A DNA stretch of 9,493 bases, taken from NCBI GenBank assembly GCA_016182435.1, contig JACPGN010000125.1, forward strand, positions 1-9,493, in the 5' to 3' direction. This document shows, piece after piece, positions 1 to 6,274 of the stretch. Made by a program: the position numbers and the translations under genes. Every line of letters starts with the position of its first letter. Within the stretch, counting starts at the first letter, position 1. The stretch is from Lentisphaerota bacterium (GTDB taxonomy: Bacteria > Verrucomicrobiota > Kiritimatiellia > JAAZAB01). The notes beneath the pieces are model-generated. The model was not told the origin of the DNA, searched no databases, and saw only the letters and a program-made list of their open reading frames with translations.

Positions 1-39
1 TTTCCGGCAGCATAAGGTTCGTAAAGGAAGGAACATCCC

Positions 40-1165
40 ATGCTCGCTGAGTTGAAAGAGAAAATTACTCCGCTGGTAGCGCGCCTTGCCGAAATGCGAG
101 GTTATCTTTGACGTCGCCAGGCGCGAGACCGAACTGGCTGAACTCGAAAAGAAAATGGCTGTGCCCGATTTCTGGCGGGACCAGAAGGCCGCTCAAGCGG
201 TAATTGACCAGGCCAACCGCGAGCGCGCCGTGCTCAACCCGTTCAAAGCCCTCGCCGGCCAACTGGACGACTTGCGCGTGCTGGCGGAGCTCGCGGAGAC
301 CGAGCCGGATGAGCAGCACCGCGCGCAGACGCTCACCGAGCTTGAGCACGATCTGGCGCAATTCGAGGCGGCTTTCGCCAAGCTGGAAATCGAAGCCCTG
401 TTCCATGGCCAGTTGGACTCTCATAATGCCTACGTAAGCCTGCACGCGGGCGCCGGCGGCACGGAAGCCTGCGACTGGGTGGCAATGCTCCTGCGCATGT
501 ATCGGAAGTATGCCCAACGGCGCGGTTTTCAGAGCACTTTGCTGGATTTGCTGCCGGGCGACGAAGCCGGCGTGAAGAGCGCGACCTTGCTGGTGGAAGG
601 CGAGGGAGCCTACGGTTATTTATCGGCTGAGCGCGGCGTGCACCGCTTGGTGCGGATAAGTCCCTTCGACGCCAACAAACGGCGGCACACCTCGTTTGCC
701 GCTCTGGATGTCGTTGCCGAATTGGACGATGACGCCGAAGTGGAAATCGCCGAGACCGACCTGCGCGTGGATACTTATCGCTCCGGCGGCGCCGGCGGCC
801 AGCATGTCAACAAGACCGATTCGGCCGTGCGCCTGACGCATTTGCCGACCGGGATTGTGGTGGCCTGCCAGTCGGAGCGCTCGCAGCACGCCAATCGCAC
901 CAAGGCCATGAAGCTCCTGCGCGCGCGGGTGTATGAGCTCCGGCAGGACCAGAAGCGGCAGGAAATGGAAAAGTTTTACGGCCAGAAAGGCGAGATCGCC
1001 TGGGGCCGCCAGATTCGCTCCTATGTACTTCAGCCTTATACCATGGCCAAGGACCATCGCACCAACGTCGAGGTCGGCAATGTCCAGAGCGTGCTCGAAG
1101 GCGATCTGGACAAGTTTATCGAGGCCTATTTGAAGCAGCGGCGGGGCAATGTCGCCGTGTCTTGA
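40..1165 (+). CDS. prfB: Peptide chain release factor 2 (RF2), programmed +1 frameshift
   Basis: RF2 recognises UGA and UAA in the ribosomal A site and triggers release of the finished peptide. The zero frame starts at ATG 40 behind AAGGAAGG (24-31) and reads 23 codons to an in-frame TGA at 109-111. The rest of the protein lies in the +1 frame from GAC at 110 to the stop ending at 1165, giving about 374 residues after frameshifting, close to the 365 of E. coli RF2. Visible hallmarks are the RF2 anticodon-like tripeptide SPF (about residues 207-209), the catalytic GGQ (252-254) in GGAGGQHVNKTDSAVR, and the downstream SERSQHANR stretch of class I release factors. The residue before GGAGGQ is Ser. 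A plain single-frame call would begin at TTG 86 and lose the true N-terminus. The SPF motif separates it from RF1, which has PxT. Anything upstream of prfB lies outside the window. Confidence 0.96.
98..112 (+). promoter_or_regulatory. prfB +1 frameshift site (autoregulatory)
   Basis: The bases GAGG TTAT CTT TGA C match the RF2 recoding site. An internal Shine-Dalgarno-like GAGG lies just upstream of the slippery CTT codon (106-108), which is followed by TGA at 109-111 and then C, the poor termination context seen in E. coli. When RF2 is scarce the ribosome slips forward by one base (CTT to TTT) and continues at GAC 110. When RF2 is plentiful the ribosome terminates at codon 24. The sequence is seen directly; the mechanism is known from the family. 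Confidence 0.93.
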
Positions 1166-1169
1166 AGAA

Positions 1170-1231
1170 GACGCCGGACGCCGGATGCCAGACGACGGCC
1201 TGCCCGAGCTCGGCCAGGGACGACGGACGAC
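1170..1231 (+). repeat. Heptanucleotide tandem repeats, GACGCCG/GGACGAC type
   Basis: Starting four bases after the prfB stop, four 7-base units run without a gap: GACGCCG, GACGCCG, GATGCCA, GACGACG (1170-1197). After a 20-base break, GGACGAC occurs twice in tandem (1218-1231). Period-7 intergenic arrays of this kind occur in several bacterial groups and usually lack coding capacity. No promoter or RNA gene is visible in this stretch. Confidence 0.7.
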
Positions 1232-1334
1232 AGATCGCGACAGGCAGCGACTGAGGGCTGACGACCTCGCTAAGAGCGTGGCAAGCTGTAATGGGTCAGC
1301 CATCTGAGGTGGTCGCGTGAAGGTTCCGCCGGCA

Positions 1335-1506
1335 GGCGGATCCGCCAAGGTGGAAGGGACGGCTCCCCGCCACAGGGCGGGGCAACCTGCCCGCAATGCT
1401 GCGCATAGCGCTGCAGGCGGGGCGCCGAGTTTTCCGCCTATGCGGATCCGCCGGGGCGGAATCCCGCCTCGGCGGGACCGTCCGCGGCGCGTTCGGCGAA
1501 CGCGCC
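1335..1506. repeat. Array of short palindromes and hairpins in prfB-TA gap
   Basis: Six inverted repeats lie within about 170 bases: GGCGGATCCGCC (1335-1346); CCCCGCC/GGCGGGG with loop ACAG (1365-1382); a longer imperfect hairpin (1390-1421, listed separately); GCGGATCCGC (1442-1451); CCCGCC/GGCGGG with a 2-base loop (1463-1476); and GGCGCGTT/AACGCGCC with a 5-base loop (1486-1506). None is followed by a T-run, so they are poor candidates for classical intrinsic terminators. They look like REP-type elements piled up in one gap. The GCGGATCCGC core recurs at 7589-7598. An open frame crosses the array into the antitoxin gene, but its composition is that of the repeats, so it is not taken as coding. 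Confidence 0.65.
1390..1421. repeat. REP-like hairpin, copy 1
   Basis: The stem pairs CCCGC (1390-1394) with GCGGG (1417-1421), TGC (1397-1399) with GCA (1413-1415), and GCGC (1401-1404) with GCGC (1408-1411) around the loop ATA, with one T-T mismatch and a small bulge. The second copy at 3452-3488 keeps the fold with different but still pairing bases. Confidence 0.7.
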
Positions 1507-1545
1507 CTTGCCCCCAGAGGCCTTACGGCAAGCTCCAAAAAACGC

Positions 1546-1573
1546 TTGATGGTCACTTAATAAAAGATATACT
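1546..1573 (+). promoter_or_regulatory. Candidate sigma70 promoter of first TA operon
   Basis: TTGATG (1546-1551) and TATACT (1568-1573) are separated by 16 bases and match the -35 and -10 boxes well. A start of transcription about 7 bases after the -10 box would fall at or next to the antitoxin ATG (1581). No Shine-Dalgarno sequence precedes that ATG, so the message may be leaderless or nearly so. Predicted from sequence only. Confidence 0.5.
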
Positions 1574-1580
1574 CAACACC

Positions 1581-1811
1581 ATGAGTATTAAGCCAGAACA
1601 GATTGTAGCGGAGGCGCTGGAACTCCCTTCTTCCTTGCGCGCCTTCGTGGCTGAGAAGCTGATCGAAAGCCTGGAGGCACCAGAGGTTCCCCGCCTGTCA
1701 GCCAAGTGGAAAGCGGAACTCCGCCGGCGTTGTGCGGAAGTTGACCGGGAGGCGGTGAGCCTGCGCGCGGCGGAAGTCGTCTTCAAAAGGGCCAATGCCG
1801 CGCTCGCATGA
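1581..1811 (+). CDS. Type II antitoxin, putative addiction module component family
   Basis: This 76-residue acidic/helical protein resembles the short addiction-module antitoxins that pair with ParE/RelE-like toxins. Its N-terminal part (MSIKPEQIVAEALELP, then LRAFVAEKLIESLE) is typical of that family: an amphipathic helical region with leucines and a LAEKLIESL-like segment, followed by PEVPRLSAKWKAELRRRCAEVD and a charged tail. The frame is open far upstream (to 1317), but that part is translated repeat DNA, and the ATG at 1581 fits the family's length. The stop overlaps the toxin start by ATGA (1808-1811), which suggests translational coupling. In such systems the antitoxin binds and neutralises the toxin and usually represses its own promoter, here probably the one at 1546-1573. 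The family call rests on pattern recognition, not on a search. Confidence 0.8.
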   Translation: MSIKPEQIVAEALELPSSLRAFVAEKLIESLEAPEVPRLSAKWKAELRRRCAEVDREAVSLRAAEVVFKRANAALA

Positions 1812-2098
1812 AGGCGGTAAAGTTCCATTCCGATGCCGAGGCGGAGATGATTGAAGCCGCGGCGTACTACGAGGCGCAGCAAACCCAACTCGGCCGACGT
1901 TTCCTCGTTTCGGTTCAGGACGCCATCAACAGAATTGTCCTTAATCCCCGCCTGTATGCCATCGTTGATTTGGACGTTCGACGCTGCCTTACCAAGACTT
2001 TTCCTTTTGGCGTCCTTTTCAGAGAACTGTCCGACAAGATTGTCATCATGGCGGTCATGCACCTGCATCATGATCCTGACTATTGGAAGAACAGGTAA
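1808..2098 (+). CDS. Type II toxin, RelE/ParE family
   Basis: The 96-residue product has the ParE/RelE layout: an N-terminal strand (VKFHSDAEAEM), a helix with the family's AAAYYEAQQTQLGRRFL pattern (about 17-33), a second helix ending in the common NPRLY (46-50), a basic RRCLTKTFPFGVLFREL core (58-74) and the C-terminal strand IVIMAVMHLHHDPDYWKNR that closes most members. It overlaps the antitoxin by four bases and has no separate ribosome site, so it probably relies on coupling. ParE members poison DNA gyrase and RelE members cut mRNA at the ribosome; the sequence alone does not decide which applies here. The residues expected of the fold are present and the frame is intact, so the toxin is probably functional. 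It lies between prfB and gmk, an unusual position for accessory cargo. Confidence 0.88.
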   Translation: MKAVKFHSDAEAEMIEAAAYYEAQQTQLGRRFLVSVQDAINRIVLNPRLYAIVDLDVRRCLTKTFPFGVLFRELSDKIVIMAVMHLHHDPDYWKNR

Positions 2099-2116
2099 GA
2101 CAAAGGCGAACGGGAT

Positions 2117-2779
2117 ATGACTCAGCCAACGGCAAAGATAAGCATGCTTGTGCGCAGTGGTATTCAAGGCGCCGGCAAACGGCGGCCGTTATTACTGGTT
2201 ATTTCCGCTCCCTCGGGAACGGGCAAGACGACTCTCGCGGCGCGGCTGCTGGCCGAATTCAAGCAGATGCGGCGTTGCGTCACCTGCACCACGCGGCCGC
2301 CGCGGCCGGGGGAAGCCAACGGGCGGGATTACATTTTTCTGAAGGCCGCCGAGTTCAAGCGCCGCTCCGCCGCCGGCTATTTCCTGGAACACGCCAAGGT
2401 GCACGGCCACTGCTATGGCACGCCCCGCCGGAGCGTGGAGCAGGCGCTTTTGGCCGGACACGACGTTCTCCTGGCGATTGATGTCCAGGGCGCGGCGCAA
2501 ATTCGCAAGTTGATTTCCAGGGCGCCCGGCGCTATGCTCGCTAAAGCTTTCGTGGATGTCTTTGTAGCGCCTCCGGACATGGCCGCGCTTAAGCGGCGTC
2601 TCAAAAAAAGAGGCCAGGATGACCGCGCCACGATACGCTTGCGGCTCAAGAATGCCGCGCGGGAAATGGCCTGCGCGCGAGCCTATCGTTACTTAGTTAT
2701 CAACGACCGTCTGGCGGAGGCTTTGAAGAGCCTGCGCGCCATTGTGCGGGCCGAACATTGCCGGGTGCTGAAAGATTGA
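2117..2779 (+). CDS. gmk: Guanylate kinase
   Basis: It phosphorylates GMP to GDP with ATP in the cytoplasm, feeding GTP and dGTP synthesis. The 220-residue protein shows the P-loop APSGTGKTT (about 31-39), the GMP-binding segment TTRPPRPGEANGRDYIF (58-74), the GHCYGTP turn (97-103), the IDVQGA strand (121-126) and the lid region with RLKKRGQDD. The P-loop has GKTT where many guanylate kinases have GKGT. An N-terminal extension of about 23 residues precedes the core. The start at ATG 2117 is supported by AAAGG (2102-2106), but a later ATG at 2144 would also leave the core intact. It ends 7 bases before coaC, so the two are probably cotranscribed. The gene rpoZ, which often sits between gmk and coaBC, is absent here. 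Confidence 0.95.
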   Translation: MTQPTAKISMLVRSGIQGAGKRRPLLLVISAPSGTGKTTLAARLLAEFKQMRRCVTCTTRPPRPGEANGRDYIFLKAAEFKRRSAAGYFLEHAKVHGHCYGTPRRSVEQALLAGHDVLLAIDVQGAAQIRKLISRAPGAMLAKAFVDVFVAPPDMAALKRRLKKRGQDDRATIRLRLKNAAREMACARAYRYLVINDRLAEALKSLRAIVRAEHCRVLKD

Positions 2780-2786
2780 GAGTATT

Positions 2787-3332
2787 ATGGCTGAGGCCAA
2801 ACATATTGTCCTGGGCGTAACTGGTTCGATTGCCGCTTACAAGGCCGCCGAGCTGGCGCGGCTGATGCTCAAGAACCAATGGGAAGTGGCGGTCGTCATG
2901 ACCGTGGCCGCCACTCGCTTTATCGGCGAACTGACCTTTCGCAGCTTGACCGGCCGGCCGGTGGTTGTGGATATGTTCGCCGAAGTGGAATGGCGGACGC
3001 CGCACGTTGCCCTGGCTGATTGGGCGGATGTACTGGTGATTGCGCCCTGCACGGCGAACGTGCTGGCAAAATTAGCGCATGGTCTGGCCGACGATGCGCT
3101 CTCGGCCACGGCCCTGGCCTGCGTAGCGCCCCTCGTGCTGGCGCCGGCCATGAATGAAAAGATGTGGCAGCATCCGGCCACCCGCGAAAATGCGCGTCTT
3201 TTGAAAGCGCGCGGCGCCCTTCTCGTGGAGCCGGAGCAAGGGGAACTGGCCTGCGGCTATGCCGGCTGGGGCCGCCTGGCAGACTTGGAAAAAATTATGC
3301 GAGCCGTGGAAGCTGCCCTTAAGGGCCTATAA
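2787..3332 (+). CDS. coaC: Phosphopantothenoylcysteine decarboxylase, stand-alone CoaC
   Basis: This FMN-dependent enzyme decarboxylates 4'-phosphopantothenoylcysteine to 4'-phosphopantetheine, the step after CoaB in coenzyme A synthesis. The 181 residues match only the N-terminal half of the usual CoaBC (Dfp) fusion. Visible motifs are GVTGSIAAYKAAEL (10-23, flavin phosphate site), catalytic His73 in RTPHVALADWAD, APCTAN (86-91), the PAMNEKMW signature (120-127) and Cys156 in the ELACGYAGWGR substrate clamp (153-163). All key residues are present and the frame stops cleanly at TAA, so this is a genuine single-domain protein and not a broken fusion. Its partner CoaB is encoded at 6275-6913, about 2.9 kb downstream. 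It follows gmk by 7 bases with only a weak GAGAG ribosome site (2778-2782), which suggests coupling. Confidence 0.94.
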   Translation: MAEAKHIVLGVTGSIAAYKAAELARLMLKNQWEVAVVMTVAATRFIGELTFRSLTGRPVVVDMFAEVEWRTPHVALADWADVLVIAPCTANVLAKLAHGLADDALSATALACVAPLVLAPAMNEKMWQHPATRENARLLKARGALLVEPEQGELACGYAGWGRLADLEKIMRAVEAALKGL

Positions 3333-3351
3333 AGAAATTATGGATTCCCGA

Positions 3352-3432
3352 GCCTACTCCGCCGAAGTAAGCCTTCTGGGCCTACTCCGCCGAAACAAAG
3401 CCACTTGGCTGCGAAGGCTGGACTACGAAGGC
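3352..3432 (+). repeat. Short direct repeats after coaC
   Basis: A 15-base word GCCTACTCCGCCGAA is repeated exactly at 3352-3366 and 3380-3394, 28 bases apart. Just downstream CGAAGGC occurs at 3412-3418 and 3426-3432, 14 bases apart. Both spacings are multiples of seven. The rest of the 310-base gap (3333-3642) holds a hairpin, a small inverted repeat and a candidate promoter, each listed separately. I see no gene in it. Confidence 0.55.
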
Positions 3433-3451
3433 CGGATCAGGTCGGGAATGA

Positions 3452-3488
3452 CCCGCCTGCAATGCTGTGCATAGCACTGCGGGCAGGC
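3452..3488. repeat. REP-like hairpin, copy 2
   Basis: GCCTGC (3455-3460) pairs with GCAGGC (3483-3488), TGC (3463-3465) pairs with GCG (3479-3481) through a T-G wobble, and GTGC (3467-3470) pairs with GCAC (3474-3477) around the loop ATA. Compared with copy 1 (1390-1421), the inner stem has changed from GCGC/GCGC to GTGC/GCAC on both sides, which keeps the pairing. Confidence 0.7.
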
Positions 3489-3502
3489 AATCAGTCCACC
3501 GA

Positions 3503-3516
3503 TAACCGACCGGTTA
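3503..3516. promoter_or_regulatory. Inverted repeat upstream of GAF-gene promoter
   Basis: TAACCG-AC-CGGTTA is a perfect 6-base inverted repeat ending 20 bases before the predicted -35 box at 3536. Its position would suit an operator or activator site. No known regulator motif is recognised, and a 14-base palindrome can arise by chance. Confidence 0.25.
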
Positions 3517-3535
3517 CCCCGACGTCTTTACGTGC

Positions 3536-3565
3536 TTGACTAAAAAACCTTATGTGCCAAATTAT
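3536..3565 (+). promoter_or_regulatory. Candidate promoter of the GAF gene
   Basis: TTGACT (3536-3541), nearly the ideal -35 box, is followed after 18 bases by a weaker AATTAT (3560-3565). The predicted start would leave an untranslated leader of about 70 bases before the ATG at 3643. The A-rich spacer differs from the GC-rich surroundings. Predicted from sequence only. Confidence 0.4.
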
Positions 3566-3642
3566 TCGCGTGAATGCTTTTGGTTGCTGTCAAGGCGGTT
3601 CGATAGAAACGCAATGCCGCGGTTGAATTTGAGGAATAAACC

Positions 3643-4539
3643 ATGACAGCACAATCAGCGCCGGATCTGAACCGTATGCTGGAGCGCGAGCGCGTGGCGC
3701 GGCAGATCCTGGCGCAACTGATCAATTTTCCGGACTTGGAATCGGTCTTGCAGGCCGTTGGCAAAATAATCAAATCGCTCACGGCCTGCGAGGCCCTGGC
3801 CATCCGCTTGCACAAGGATGGCGACTATCCCTATTACGTCTGGAATGGCTTTGCCGATACTTTCATCCAGCACGAGACCAAACTCTGTTACCAGGACGGC
3901 GCCTGCCAAAGGGTGCGCGAGCCGGATGGGAAGGGGTACGTGCTGGAGTGCCTGTGCGGCCTTGTTATCCGCGGCCGGACCGATCCGGCAAAACCTTTTT
4001 TCACGCCGAACGGAAGTTTCTGGACAAACAGCTTAACCAGCTTCCTGGCTACCACCGCGTCAGAAGAACGCCCGGCCACAATCAGAAACTACTGCAACCT
4101 CTGCGGGTATGAATCGCAGGCGCTTATCCCGATCAGGGACCATCGGCAGAATGTCGGTCTTCTGCAGTTGAATGACCATAGAAAGGACATGTTTTCTCCG
4201 GATCTCATCGAGTACCTGGAGACGCTGGCCGGCGAGATCGGCCTGGCGGTGCGCAGCGCGGTGCAGTATGCCAAGCTGGAACTGGCGCTGGGGGAGACCA
4301 GAGCGCTGCGCCAACCGCTGTTGATGTGCACCTACTGCAAACAAATACGCAATGCCGAAGATAATTGGCATCTGTTCGAGTCATATATGGTCAAGCGTAT
4401 GAAAATCAATATTTCCCATGGCCTGTGTCCAAGTTGTCTCAAGGAGCACGCCGCCGAGCTTGGGCTGGATGAGCGCGACTTTGATGTGGATGTGGGCGAT
4501 CTGAAAGCTGATAAGAAGCCCGAATCAAATGCGAAGTGA
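3643..4539 (+). CDS. GAF-domain protein with C-terminal four-cysteine module
   Basis: This 298-residue protein has no signal peptide or membrane segment and is probably a cytoplasmic sensor. Residues about 10-210 form a GAF domain of the type with an inserted Cys-rich loop: Cys82, Cys88, ECLCG (102-106), FTPNGSFWTNSLTSFLATT (120-138) and RNYCNLCGYESQALIPIR (148-165). It returns to the GAF core at VGLLQLNDHRKDMFSPD. After a helical linker (ALGETRALRQPLL) comes MCTYCKQIR (228-236) and SHGLCPSCLKEH (258-269). This CxxC...CxxC module is commonly found at the C-terminus of PAS or response-regulator proteins and may bind a metal. No histidine kinase, receiver or cyclase domain is present, so output must come through a partner. 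ATG 3643 is supported by GAGGA (3631-3635). The gene ends 16 bases before the next start, so the two are probably cotranscribed. Ligand and partner are unknown. Confidence 0.82.
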   Translation: MTAQSAPDLNRMLERERVARQILAQLINFPDLESVLQAVGKIIKSLTACEALAIRLHKDGDYPYYVWNGFADTFIQHETKLCYQDGACQRVREPDGKGYVLECLCGLVIRGRTDPAKPFFTPNGSFWTNSLTSFLATTASEERPATIRNYCNLCGYESQALIPIRDHRQNVGLLQLNDHRKDMFSPDLIEYLETLAGEIGLAVRSAVQYAKLELALGETRALRQPLLMCTYCKQIRNAEDNWHLFESYMVKRMKINISHGLCPSCLKEHAAELGLDERDFDVDVGDLKADKKPESNAK

Positions 4540-4543
4540 TATT

Positions 4544-4551
4544 AAAGGAGG
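4544..4551 (+). promoter_or_regulatory. Strong ribosome binding site that decides the next start
   Basis: AAAGGAGG sits 4 bases before ATG 4556. An earlier in-frame ATG at 4529 would overlap the GAF gene stop and lacks such a site. The residues after 4556 form a clean signal peptide, so 4556 is preferred. Confidence 0.8.
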
Positions 4552-4555
4552 TCTC

Positions 4556-6235
4556 ATGAACCGGAGAGCAGTTGCGTTAGCGGCCTCGGTTTTTCTGATG
4601 AGTCTTTGCGGCGCGCCGGCCAAGGATGGCGATGGTAATGGTGGCGGCCCGGAGATATACGAAGTGATTTTAAGCGCAACCTCCAGCGATGGCCGAACCT
4701 TTACCCAGGACCAGGGCTACCGCTTTACCAATGGTTACGTGGACCCCTATGTGCTCAAGGCGCAGAGCAACAACTGGCTCGCGCTTGTTTCCACCACGCC
4801 CAGCTCCAACCGCCTGCCGCAGCGCATCTATATGGCAGCCTCCACCGACGGCCTGAACTGGCAGGTGAACACCAACGCCTTGATCAGCGTCGTGGGCGGC
4901 AATGCCTTGGACCCTACCGCCTTGGCCTTGAGCAATGGCACTTTCCGCGTCTATTACACCGCGACCACGAATGCGGATCCGTTTAGCGGTTTCTATCTGG
5001 CCAGCGGCATCATCAGCACTAATGCCAATGGACAATGGAGCTTTGCGCCCGATGGCGTTTCCCTGGGGATCGGCGGCGTCTCCGCGGAAGCCTGGGCCCT
5101 GACGGGCACCGCCGTCCGTATTTACATCAATTCATCAGCAGGCGGCCTTAAGGTCTATCGCGCCGAGGATGGCCTGACCTTTTCCGAAGAAATTGCCTCC
5201 TTACCGGCGGGCGCGGCTGATCCCAGCATCATTGAGCTGCCTGACCAGCGCTTGCGCCTGTATTACGTGGCTATGAATCAAGCTGGCAACAAGGAAATCT
5301 ATACGGCCATTTCAACCAATGGCCTGACTTGGACGGCAGAAGGAACCACCGGCATTGCCGCCGATGATTCCTCCGGCAATGCCTGGGGTGTGCCCGACAG
5401 CTTTATTGATCCCGATGGCAAGACCAGGCTCTTCTGGGTGGCCATGCCGTCCAATTTTGCTCCTGCTGCCCCGCGAGTGGCCTGTCCGGTACCACTGTTT
5501 TCAGCGGTGGTGGAAGGGAACCCGGTGGGCCGGATCCAACCGGCCAGCAGCAACTCCTCGGTGAATTTTCTGAATCTGAGCGATGCGGCTTGGGAGCCCT
5601 ATGAGCTTGTCGGCGCCACGGCCCATGCGCCGGAATCCAATCAGATTGCGGTTGTCGTCATGGACCACGCGACCCTTATCCCTTATCTCGTGAAAGCCGG
5701 CGAGGATAATACCTACTTATCCCATGCGGCCTTATTCGGGCTAAGTGATGCCGCTACTTGGGCGGCCTATGCCGTGGATGCAGCCGGCGACCTCAATGCC
5801 GATGGTTTTATCGAATATGTGATCCGGAACCGCGCCACTGGTTCTACCCTGCTGGCCTATAGCGCGGGCGCAACCAATCAACTGCAAAGCACCGGCTCGG
5901 TCCTGGGCATTGACCCGGCGGCGCTCGCCGGCTACCGGATCGAAGCGGCCGGCGACGTGTATCGCGACGGCTATGCCGAGCTTATGCTGCGCGATCTCAG
6001 TTCGGGCATGGTCTATCTGGTGGGCAATGACGGCGCCGGCGCCTACGATTCGGTTGACCCGTTATTTGGTCTTTCGGCCGGCACCTGGGGGCAATATCAC
6101 CTGGAAAGCACCGGGGATTTCAACGGGGATGAGTTCCTTGATTTTGTCGTTCAGGACGCCACAGGAACCGCAACCTACAAAGTCTTCGGCACCGGCAGCA
6201 ATAGTTACTCCAGTGCGGAGTTGATTCCCGAATAA
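4556..6235 (+). CDS. Secreted beta-propeller protein with C-terminal VCBS/FG-GAP-like repeats
   Basis: The 559-residue product begins with a Sec signal peptide: NRR, a hydrophobic stretch (AVALAASVFLMSLCG) and a likely cut after APA (residue 22). Cys18 is not in a good lipobox because Leu precedes it. Residues about 30-320 resemble the five-bladed propeller of GH43/GH32-like proteins: recurring Asp-Pro openings (Asp63, Asp119, Asp222) precede strands such as FRVYYTA, LRLYYVA and TRLFWVA, alternating with STDGLNW and STNGLTW turns. The C-terminal part has four copies of a roughly 55-residue repeat, starting near Trp346, Trp402, Leu457 and Trp511. Three contain a Ca-loop-like GDLNADG, GDVYRDG or GDFNGDE. 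It may bind or cleave a polysaccharide outside the cell, but I could not assign a full catalytic set, so enzyme activity is not claimed. No sorting tail is visible. It follows the GAF gene closely, suggesting one transcript. Confidence 0.8.
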   Translation: MNRRAVALAASVFLMSLCGAPAKDGDGNGGGPEIYEVILSATSSDGRTFTQDQGYRFTNGYVDPYVLKAQSNNWLALVSTTPSSNRLPQRIYMAASTDGLNWQVNTNALISVVGGNALDPTALALSNGTFRVYYTATTNADPFSGFYLASGIISTNANGQWSFAPDGVSLGIGGVSAEAWALTGTAVRIYINSSAGGLKVYRAEDGLTFSEEIASLPAGAADPSIIELPDQRLRLYYVAMNQAGNKEIYTAISTNGLTWTAEGTTGIAADDSSGNAWGVPDSFIDPDGKTRLFWVAMPSNFAPAAPRVACPVPLFSAVVEGNPVGRIQPASSNSSVNFLNLSDAAWEPYELVGATAHAPESNQIAVVVMDHATLIPYLVKAGEDNTYLSHAALFGLSDAATWAAYAVDAAGDLNADGFIEYVIRNRATGSTLLAYSAGATNQLQSTGSVLGIDPAALAGYRIEAAGDVYRDGYAELMLRDLSSGMVYLVGNDGAGAYDSVDPLFGLSAGTWGQYHLESTGDFNGDEFLDFVVQDATGTATYKVFGTGSNSYSSAELIPE

Positions 6236-6274
6236 GCCCGACGCAATTCAGGCGGCTTCCAGAAGGAAATCGCG

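Noticed and set aside
620..1396. Long minus-strand open frame (258 codons) opposite prfB
   Set aside because: It lies over a clear RF2 coding frame and repeat DNA, has low-complexity Arg/Pro/Ser content and no recognisable motif; it is a GC-driven shadow.
1486..1506. Intrinsic terminator for prfB
   Set aside because: The stem is strong, but it lies over 300 bases after the stop and is followed by CTTGCCCCC, not a T-run.
1317..1580. Upstream extension of the first antitoxin frame
   Set aside because: The extra residues are translated palindromic repeats rich in Pro, Arg and Gly, while the family length fits a start at 1581.
3259..3474. Small open frame overlapping the end of coaC
   Set aside because: It overlaps CoaC in another frame and continues into repeat DNA; no ribosome site or family pattern.
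4556..4630. Lipoprotein signal with Cys18
   Set aside because: The residue before Cys is Leu, which does not fit a lipobox; a Sec cut after APA is better.
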